From CAVQAH01 sp963784195 (GTDB taxonomy: Bacteria; Acidobacteriota; Vicinamibacteria; Vicinamibacterales; 2-12-FULL-66-21), in contig CAWARA010000013.1 of the NCBI GenBank assembly GCA_963784195.1, forward strand, positions 248,001 to 312,000: a stretch of DNA of 64,000 bases, read 5' to 3'. A model generated the notes under the pieces. That model did no database searches, had not been told where the DNA came from, and saw only the letters and a program-made list of their open reading frames with translations. Positions 58,478 to 64,000 of the stretch are shown piece by piece. Numbering within the stretch: the first letter of the stretch is position 1; the number at the start of each line of letters is the position of its first letter. Made by a program: the position numbers and the translations under genes.

Positions 58478-58483
58478 TAAGAT
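58478..58483 (+). promoter_or_regulatory. -10 element (TAAGAT) of D-aminoacylase gene
   Basis: TAAGAT ends 9 nt before the ATG at 58493, again a near-leaderless arrangement; no clear -35. Confidence 0.35.
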
Positions 58484-58492
58484 GTAGCGCTC

Positions 58493-60475
58493 ATGTCGAG
58501 GTTGAAGCCCACGGTTGCGCTCGCTGCCGTACTCACGTTCGTTCTCATCAGTTTCCCACGTGCGCAGACCGCGCAGGTAAACGGCTTCGACATCATTCTC
58601 CGCGGTGGACTCGTGTTCGATGGAACGGGCGCTCCCGGCTTTCGCGCCGACGTCGGCATCATCAAGGGGCACATCGCGGAGATCGGGGACCTCAGGAATC
58701 GTCGCGCGCCGATCGACATTGATGTCGCAGGCTTGTACGTCACGCCGGGCTTCATCAACCTCCACAGCCACGCGACGCCGGCCGGTCTCAGCCGAGCGGA
58801 GAACATGCTCACGCAGGGCGTGACGACCGAGATTCTCAACGCCGACGGCGGCGGGTCGGCCGATTTGACAGAACAACTGTCACGACTCGGGTCGGTTCCG
58901 CTCGCCGTCAACGCGGGTGCCTGCATCGGCTTCAATGTCATCTGGAACGAGGTCGTCGGGCCAGTCGATCGCCGGCCGACGACCGACGACGAGGCTCGAA
59001 TGCGCGCGAAAGTTCAGGCAGGCCTCGAGCAGGGAGCGTGGTGCGTCTCGGCAGGTCTGGACTACAAGCCGGCGTACTACGCACATACCGAAGAGGTCAT
59101 CCGCGTGCTGAACACCACCAGACACGCGCGGACGAATTTCACGAATCACGATCGCGTGACGCCGGAAACGGGATTCAGCTCGAAAGCAGGCATCGCGGAA
59201 ACGATCCAGATCGCGGAAGCCGTCGGCATGGTCCCGGTGATCACGCACATCAAGGCGGCGGGCCGTTCGCAGGGGACAGTACCGGAAATCACCGGGATGA
59301 TGAGCGCGGCGACGGGCCGTGGCGCGTATACCGCTGCTGATGCCTATCCATACCTGGCCGGTCAGACCAGCCTGGCGGCGCTCATCGTTCCGGGATGGGC
59401 GCAGGACGGAGGACGTCAAGCCATGCTGGAGCGTTTCGCCGACCCCGCCCTGAGAAAGAAGATCATCGCCGAGGCGGAAGAGACGATGACCGCGCGGTTC
59501 GGGGGCGCTGCGGGCGTCTACCTGCCCGACACGCGTCAGGAGCTCGTCGACATCATGCGCGAGTGGCAGGTGACGGCAGGCGAAGCGGTCCTGCGCCTGG
59601 TCGAAGAACGGAACCGGACCGCCATCCTCAGATTCGGGATCGAGTCCGACCTCGTGAGCATCCTGAAACACCCCACGACATCGATTGCCTGCGACTGTGG
59701 GTCGTCGCAAGGGAACGCGACCCACCCGCGTTACTTCGGCACGTATCCACGAGTGCTTGGCCGTTACGTCCGCGAATCGAAGGCGCTGACCTGGGAGGAT
59801 GCGATTCGCAAGATGACGGGTCTTCCGGCGGCGACCATCGGGATGATCGACCGCGGTCTTCTCGCACCCGGCATGGCCGCTGACGTCACCGTTTTCGACC
59901 CGGCCACGATCGTCGATCACGCAACCTTCGACGATCCCACCCGCCCATCCGAGGGCATCCGCCACGTCATCCTCAACGGCCAGCTGGCGTTGCGCGACGG
60001 CAAGGCAACGGGAAGCGGCGCGGGACACGCGCTCAAGAGAATGCCGGGCATGCCGAGCCGGCCAATGACGCCTGCCGTTGCCCGGCGCCTGACGTTGAAG
60101 GCTGCCGCGTCAAAGGCGCTGTCGCTGGATGTCCGGCAAGACGCCGCCGCTCGAACAGCCACAGGAACGTTTCGTCTGACAGCCGACAGCATAGCGTCCG
60201 GCTTTAGCCGGACAGGTCAGTCGAACTCGACGATCGAAATGGTCGATCCCGGCGTCCTGCAGGTGGCCGATCGCTGGGCCAGCTTCACGGGCCGAGCGCG
60301 TCTGTTGCCGTCGAACGAGCCCGTCGCGCTCACCGTCGTCGTCGAACGATTCGACCCCGCCAGAGCATCCGGAGCCACGGCCACACTCTTCGTGGACGGT
60401 GTACGCCGCGTCGAGATTACGATCGATCCAGCCCTGGTCGACATTCAGCCGGGGACTGTCCGATCGAAGAAATGA
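58493..60475 (+). CDS. N-acyl-D-amino-acid deacylase family amidohydrolase, secreted
   Basis: A 660-residue exported amidohydrolase in one frame. The signal peptide (MSRLKPTVALAAVLTFVLISFPRAQ) is followed by the D-aminoacylase domain: DIILRGGLVFDGTG, the metal-binding LHSHATP (near residue 91), GVTTEILNADGGG, HIKAAGR (near 259), SACDCGSS-like Asp region (SIACDCGSS near 402) and the closing AADVTVF and GIRHVILNG strands. Such enzymes hydrolyse N-acyl-D-amino acids to D-amino acids. The C-terminal 130 residues are a separate beta domain. Inside it, codons about 568-574 are formed by a copy of the GTCCGGCTTTAGCCGGAC repeat (IASGFSRT), so the repeat was accommodated in frame. The next gene starts 14 bp downstream. 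Confidence 0.9.
   Translation: MSRLKPTVALAAVLTFVLISFPRAQTAQVNGFDIILRGGLVFDGTGAPGFRADVGIIKGHIAEIGDLRNRRAPIDIDVAGLYVTPGFINLHSHATPAGLSRAENMLTQGVTTEILNADGGGSADLTEQLSRLGSVPLAVNAGACIGFNVIWNEVVGPVDRRPTTDDEARMRAKVQAGLEQGAWCVSAGLDYKPAYYAHTEEVIRVLNTTRHARTNFTNHDRVTPETGFSSKAGIAETIQIAEAVGMVPVITHIKAAGRSQGTVPEITGMMSAATGRGAYTAADAYPYLAGQTSLAALIVPGWAQDGGRQAMLERFADPALRKKIIAEAEETMTARFGGAAGVYLPDTRQELVDIMREWQVTAGEAVLRLVEERNRTAILRFGIESDLVSILKHPTTSIACDCGSSQGNATHPRYFGTYPRVLGRYVRESKALTWEDAIRKMTGLPAATIGMIDRGLLAPGMAADVTVFDPATIVDHATFDDPTRPSEGIRHVILNGQLALRDGKATGSGAGHALKRMPGMPSRPMTPAVARRLTLKAAASKALSLDVRQDAAARTATGTFRLTADSIASGFSRTGQSNSTIEMVDPGVLQVADRWASFTGRARLLPSNEPVALTVVVERFDPARASGATATLFVDGVRRVEITIDPALVDIQPGTVRSKK
60196..60213. 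repeat. REP-like palindrome inside a coding sequence
   Basis: GTCCGGCTTTAGCCGGAC, the same palindrome as in the 57601-57695 cluster, preceded by TAGC. It lies in frame within the C-terminal domain of the D-aminoacylase gene and does not interrupt it. Confidence 0.7.
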
Positions 60476-60489
60476 AAGTCCGATAGTCC

Positions 60490-61767
60490 ATGCGACACAT
60501 GCTTGCTCGGTTTTCCAGGATTCCCGCCGCTGTTCGAATCGCCACGTCCACCCTGGCGGTCGTTCTCGTGGCCACGCTCCTCGTCGGCCAGACGCGGCCG
60601 TCGAACGACGTGGATTCGCGTGCGTTCGTCCGACGGCTGAACGGCGTCACCGATGCGTTCAAGGCGTATGTGAACGATGGGAAGCTCGCCGGCGCCGTCG
60701 TGCTCGTCGCGCATCGCGGCAAGGTCGTGTATCTCGAACCCTTCGGCCAGCGCGATCGCGAATCACGAGCGCCGATGAAGCGCGACACGATCTTCCGAAT
60801 TGCCTCGCAGACGAAGGCGCTCGCCAGCGTGGGCATCATGATGTTGCAGGAACAGGGCAAGCTGTCGGTCACCGATCCGGTTTCCAAGTACCTTCCGGAG
60901 TTCGCCCAGACGACCGTTGCCGTCCGGGCTCCCGCAGGCTCGACGCCCGGCTATGAAGTCGTTCCGGCGAAGCGTCAGATCACGATCCACGACCTCCTCA
61001 CGCACACGGCCGGCATCGGCTACGGCATGGGCGTCGCCAGCGATCGCTGGAAGGCGGCCGGCATACAAGGCTGGTACTTCGCCGACAGGAACGAGCCTGT
61101 TTCGGACGTCGTGGCGAGGATGCCGGCGCTGCCATTCGACGCGCAGCCCGGAGAACGCTACGTCTACGGCTACAACACCGACATCCTTGGCGTGGTCATC
61201 GAGCGCGTGTCGGGCGAGTCGCTCGATGCGTTCCTGCAATCGAAGATCGTGAAGCCGCTCGGCATGCGCGACACGCACTTCTATCTTCCCGCGAACAAGA
61301 AGGATCGGCTCGCCGTCGTCTATACGCCCGGCGACAGCGGCATCGTGCGGGCGCCGGATCCAGGCAACGTCGGCCAGGGTGCGTATGTCGACGGACCCCG
61401 ACGTGCGTTCTCCGGCGGCGCCGGTTTGCTCTCGACGGCGGCCGACTACGGCCGGCTGCTCCAGATGCTGCTGAACGGCGGCGAGCTCGACGGCACGCGC
61501 GTGCTCAGCCAGGCATCGGTGCGTTCGATGACGATCGATCAGATGAACGGAATCGCGTACGGTCCGGGACAAGGCTTCGGGTTCGGATTCTCGATTCTGC
61601 AGGATCTCAAAGCGTTCGAGAAGCCGGGGTCAATCGACGAATGGGGGTGGAGCACGACAGGTATTGGGTCAGCCCAGCCGATCAGCTCGTGTTTACGAGG
61701 CTCTCGGCCATCAGCCGGAGTAGTCGGCGAAAGGCAGCAGGGCTCCGATCGACTTACCGTTTTGTAA
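60490..61767 (+). CDS. Beta-lactamase/penicillin-binding-protein-like serine hydrolase (3' end frameshifted)
   Basis: Exported class C-type serine hydrolase of at least 425 residues. The N-terminal anchor (RIATSTLAVVLVATLLVGQ) is followed by the hydrolase domain: AGAVVLVAHRGKVVY, nucleophile motif SQTK in FRIASQTKALASVG (near residue 104), TIHDLLTHTAGIGYG, the YGYN motif (near 221) and GMRDTHFYLP. Relatives end with a DEWGWGG...YWVDP block; here DEWGWSTTG appears and YWVSPADQLVFTRL lies in another frame (61661-61703), so a frame change near 61650 spoils the last 40 residues. Substrate is unknown: D-peptides, esters or beta-lactams are all possible. It follows the D-aminoacylase gene by 14 bp, so both are in one operon. 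Confidence 0.87.
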   Translation: MRHMLARFSRIPAAVRIATSTLAVVLVATLLVGQTRPSNDVDSRAFVRRLNGVTDAFKAYVNDGKLAGAVVLVAHRGKVVYLEPFGQRDRESRAPMKRDTIFRIASQTKALASVGIMMLQEQGKLSVTDPVSKYLPEFAQTTVAVRAPAGSTPGYEVVPAKRQITIHDLLTHTAGIGYGMGVASDRWKAAGIQGWYFADRNEPVSDVVARMPALPFDAQPGERYVYGYNTDILGVVIERVSGESLDAFLQSKIVKPLGMRDTHFYLPANKKDRLAVVYTPGDSGIVRAPDPGNVGQGAYVDGPRRAFSGGAGLLSTAADYGRLLQMLLNGGELDGTRVLSQASVRSMTIDQMNGIAYGPGQGFGFGFSILQDLKAFEKPGSIDEWGWSTTGIGSAQPISSCLRGSRPSAGVVGERQQGSDRLTVL

Positions 61768-61924
61768 CTCGCGCGCCACGAATGTCAGGACCCGGGCTCT
61801 CCGGCGCACCCATCGACTGCTGCAACCCGCTGAAAACACACGACTGGCGGCGCGCTGAGACGTGGGCACTCCCCTTGCCCTGCATCAGCCGAATTCGTAG
61901 TTGCACCACCAAAAGGGGATCACA

Positions 61925-62416
61925 GTGACACGCACCATTGGAGCGGCCATCGGCGCGGTAATCTTCGTGTTGTTCATGTCGTATATCGCGCAGCGACTGG
62001 TCGGACCGGTCTCGGCCTCCGCGGCCGCACACCAGACCACCGCCTTGCAGCGGTATACACTACCTATCTGGCCAGATTGCCCTGAGCACGGCAGCGAGGC
62101 GGTAACCGCCCTTTGCCAGTTGCATCCGGACGAGCGTGCGCGCGCGCTCGTCGTAGCCTGCAGGCTGTTCGATGCGCCAGCGGTGTGGCGTTCGGCCGGA
62201 ATCGTCAGGTCCCAGGTAGGCCAGGATCCGGATGTCGTGGTGAACGATTCTGCTCTGCTCCAACGCATCGTCCGCCCACCGCTGCGGCCACTCGTCGGGG
62301 TCACCTGCGTCCGCCCATCCCGGCATCACGGGCAGCGCTTCGAACACCCTCGATACGAACGTCATCTCATCGTCGCGCCGCATCGTCAGGTTGACGGCGT
62401 GCGCGTCCCAGTATGA
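61925..62416 (+). CDS. Possible small membrane protein overlapping the nuclease gene
   Basis: A GTG-initiated ORF with an N-terminal hydrophobic helix (TIGAAIGAVIFVLFMSYIAQ, residues about 4-24), which could be a small membrane or secreted protein. Beyond codon 45 it runs antisense to the 3' part of the S1/P1 nuclease gene and has no recognised domain, so the long tail is doubtful. If real, the functional part is probably only the first 45 residues. Confidence 0.25.
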   Translation: MTRTIGAAIGAVIFVLFMSYIAQRLVGPVSASAAAHQTTALQRYTLPIWPDCPEHGSEAVTALCQLHPDERARALVVACRLFDAPAVWRSAGIVRSQVGQDPDVVVNDSALLQRIVRPPLRPLVGVTCVRPSRHHGQRFEHPRYERHLIVAPHRQVDGVRVPV

Positions 62417-63007
62417 GTGAAGGTTGAAGCGGTCCTGCGGTCCGTACAACAAAGCGTTGCCACCGAGCGTGAGCCGCCAGCCAGTCGTGCCCTGAGGGAA
62501 CACGAACCTGAACGGCGCCTGCGCAGTGATGAATCCCGTACCGACATGAAGCGGCTGGTGCATGTCGCCGACGAAGTGTGCGAGCAGCCGCAGCGCCTCG
62601 CGTGGTGTGAACACCCGAGAGTTCCCACGCAGCACCCGAATGCACTCACGCGACATCTGGACGACGTCCGTGGGACGCGCACCGGGGACTGACGCTTCGT
62701 ACCGCTTTGTCTGGAACGGCAGATTCGCGTAGTGGTAGGTATCCTGTGCCGGATGTTCGAGGCGAAATGGGGCGGTGTCTTCGTCTTCGTACGTCGCCGA
62801 CTTGATCGTGTCGGCCCAAATCGCCGCATCGGCCAGCGTCTCGCCGGGACGCAGAATCCTCCGAACCTCCTCGAGCGCTCGCGAGTTGCGAAGGTGGAGC
62901 TCGGCAAGGCGTCCGACGATCCGGTGGCCCTCGTCGGCGAAGCCGCCGACGTCAGCCCATGCAAGAGCGACGAGCGCGCCGCAGGCAATCGCAGTCTGGA
63001 TCCGCAT
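62060..63007 (-). CDS. S1/P1 family nuclease
   Basis: A 315-residue secreted zinc nuclease. The signal peptide (MRIQTAIACGALVALAWA) is followed by the family motifs: DEGHRIVGRLAEL, LADAAIWADTIK, HYANLPF, LLAHFVGDMHQPLHVG (His, Asp, His, His zinc ligands near 144-157) and FNLHSYWDAHAV (His, Asp near 192-197). These enzymes cut single-stranded DNA and RNA and remove 3' phosphates. The mature N terminus of the family is a Trp that binds zinc (WGxxGHR); here the aligned residue is Phe (GGFADEGHR), so one ligand may be lost or altered. Start ATG 63007 is 8 nt after a TATGAT on the minus strand (63021-63016). Confidence 0.88.
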   Translation of the reverse strand: MRIQTAIACGALVALAWADVGGFADEGHRIVGRLAELHLRNSRALEEVRRILRPGETLADAAIWADTIKSATYEDEDTAPFRLEHPAQDTYHYANLPFQTKRYEASVPGARPTDVVQMSRECIRVLRGNSRVFTPREALRLLAHFVGDMHQPLHVGTGFITAQAPFRFVFPQGTTGWRLTLGGNALLYGPQDRFNLHSYWDAHAVNLTMRRDDEMTFVSRVFEALPVMPGWADAGDPDEWPQRWADDALEQSRIVHHDIRILAYLGPDDSGRTPHRWRIEQPAGYDERARTLVRMQLAKGGYRLAAVLRAIWPDR

Positions 63008-63015
63008 CGGACGAC

Positions 63016-63021
63016 ATCATA
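63016..63021 (-). promoter_or_regulatory. -10 element (TATGAT) of nuclease gene
   Basis: TATGAT on the minus strand ends 8 nt before the nuclease ATG at 63007. The remaining bases to 63260 show no gene; a plain 265-bp divergent spacer. Confidence 0.4.
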
Positions 63022-63273
63022 CGGGGGTTCGTCGTCCCTCAATGCGGCTTTCGTCACTCGACGATTGACGGTAATGCATCGCCCTGCTAGAAATCGAGGA
63101 ACTCGCAACCCGCCGTGACGGACCCTGGGGCTCTGCACTCGAGAGTGCGTGTCCGGCACGGAGAGAAGCAGCGGTTCCCTGGCCGACTCGCGGCCGGAGG
63201 ACCGTTCGATGTGATGGCGCCGAACCTCTGAGCCACGCGGGCAGGCACCCGGGCGCTCTAAAAGGAGGTTCGC

Positions 63274-64000
63274 ATGATAGCGGCGCTGTTCGCCTCGATC
63301 CTCGCATCGTTCATCACTTCCCAGGGTACCGCCGGACGTCCGCTTCCCTTCGACAAGGACTGGAATCTCGTTGGCCAGAGCATCGCCGTCGTCAAGGACG
63401 GATCGCGCGACATACTGCAGGTTGAGAACGGATACGCTCACCGGCGCGACATTCAGCTGGAGAACGGGACGATTGACTTCGACGTGCAGCTGTCGCGACG
63501 CCGATCGTTCGTCTATCTTTACTTCCGCGTCGCAGGCGAGGGCGAAAGGGAAGAGATCTACCTGCGCCCGCACAAGTCCGGGCTGCCTGATGCACTTCAG
63601 TACGCGCCGGTCTGGCAGGAGCGCAGCCAATGGCAGCTGTACCACGGGCCGGCGGCACGGCAGCCGTTCCCTTCGACCCAAGCGGATGGACCCACGTACG
63701 ACTGGTCATGCAGGGACGGCACGCTGCCGTCTTCATCAGCGATATGAAGGCGCCGGCGATGCTGGTGCCGAACCTGGCGCGCGATCCACGGGCGGGATAT
63801 ATTGCGGTCGGGAGTTTCGTTCCGCCGGGAAGCCCGGGCCAGGGACCTTCTGCGCGCTTCGCCAATGTCGTCATCCGCCCCGATGTGGTTGAGTTCGATT
63901 TCAAGGCGGCCCTCGCGAAAGCCGCAGCGCCGCCTGCGTCCAGAGACGGCATCGTTCGAAGCTGGAACGTATCGCAGTCGTTCGTCTCGAAGCCAGGCGA
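63274..64000 (+). CDS. Secreted ConA-like/DUF1080-type protein (3' end outside window)
   Basis: Start of an exported protein. It has the best ribosome site of the window (AAAGGAGG at 63261-63268, 5 nt from ATG 63274) and a signal peptide (MIAALFASILASFITSQGTAG). The body is a jelly-roll-like beta domain: AHRRDIQLENGTIDFDVQLS, FVYLYFRVAGEGEREEIYLRPH, ALQYAPVWQ, then after a frame change near 63665, WTHVRLVMQGRHAAVFI, GYIAVGSFVPPG and FANVVIRPDVVEFDF to the window edge. This pattern matches concanavalin-like carbohydrate-binding or DUF1080 domains. Function of the full protein cannot be judged. Confidence 0.7.

Noticed and set aside
1..64000. tRNA, rRNA, CRISPR arrays, insertion sequences with transposase
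   Set aside because: Looked for by eye (T-loop GTTCGAAnC motifs, direct repeat arrays, DDE transposase motifs); none convincing. A tRNA scan and Rfam search would be decisive.

Overview
The window is high-GC bacterial DNA and looks like an acidobacterium, most likely of the Vicinamibacteria type. This is inferred from gene content alone: many PknB-type Ser/Thr kinases with C-terminal TolB/WD40-like propellers, ECF-like sigma factors overlapping kinase genes, an Oar-like TonB receptor, a Tricorn-type protease and many secreted peptidases. No rRNA, tRNA, CRISPR array or transposase gene was recognised.

Layout. 1-2036 (-): DUF2207 membrane protein and LemA. 2191-4977 (+): MerR regulator coupled to a VIT/vWA protein. 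4988-7757 (-): arylamine N-acetyltransferase, a tandem zinc-ribbon protein, and a zinc-ribbon/TagO-like membrane protein. 7954-10576 (+): kinase. 10589-13446 (-): an M16 peptidase pair. 13548-15333 (+): gamma-glutamyltransferase. 15413-16126: a structured, group II intron-like fragment and a small ORF. 16197-22426 (+): two badly frame-disrupted kinases and a truncated ECF sigma factor. 22553-24337: MarR regulator divergent from an ABC permease, with a 34-bp perfect palindrome between them. 24380-27989 (-): kinase with TPR tail and a GHL10-like hydrolase. 28027-34242 (+): Tricorn-like protease, M28 peptidase, TPR protein. 34265-38311 (-): DUF2721 protein, a hypothetical protein, and a kinase/PEGA/SUMF1/hydrolase fusion. 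38456-42475 (+): kinase, ECF sigma factor and a free-standing kinase-type N-domain. 42522-45383 (+): secreted metzincin-like protease. 45519-48290 (-): TonB receptor. 48414-49361 (+): DUF1207 protein. 49612-53163 (+): ECF sigma and kinase pair. 53192-55861 (-): kinase. 55928-57598 (+): a probable selenocysteine-containing peroxiredoxin and an M55 D-aminopeptidase. 57703-58110 (-): BON protein. 58493-61767 (+): D-aminoacylase and beta-lactamase-family hydrolase. 62060-63007 (-): S1/P1 nuclease. 63274-end (+): ConA-like secreted protein.

Two themes stand out. First, eight kinases and three ECF sigma factors lie within 64 kb. The kinases adjacent to ECF genes share a roughly 75-residue N-terminal domain that the other kinases lack, and one copy stands alone as a 94-residue protein next to an ECF gene, which suggests a sigma-partner domain. 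Second, the enzymes are mostly exported peptidases and amidases (M16, M28, M55, Tricorn, GGT, D-aminoacylase, metzincin), fitting a peptide-scavenging heterotroph.

Many genes carry single-base indels without accumulated in-frame stop codons, concentrated at 13.5-24.3 kb and 42.6-46.2 kb. That pattern fits sequencing or assembly error better than gene decay, so broken genes are given as one span with the breaks noted. In contrast, the in-frame TGA of the peroxiredoxin sits exactly at the catalytic cysteine position, keeps frame on both sides and is followed by a SECIS-like hairpin.
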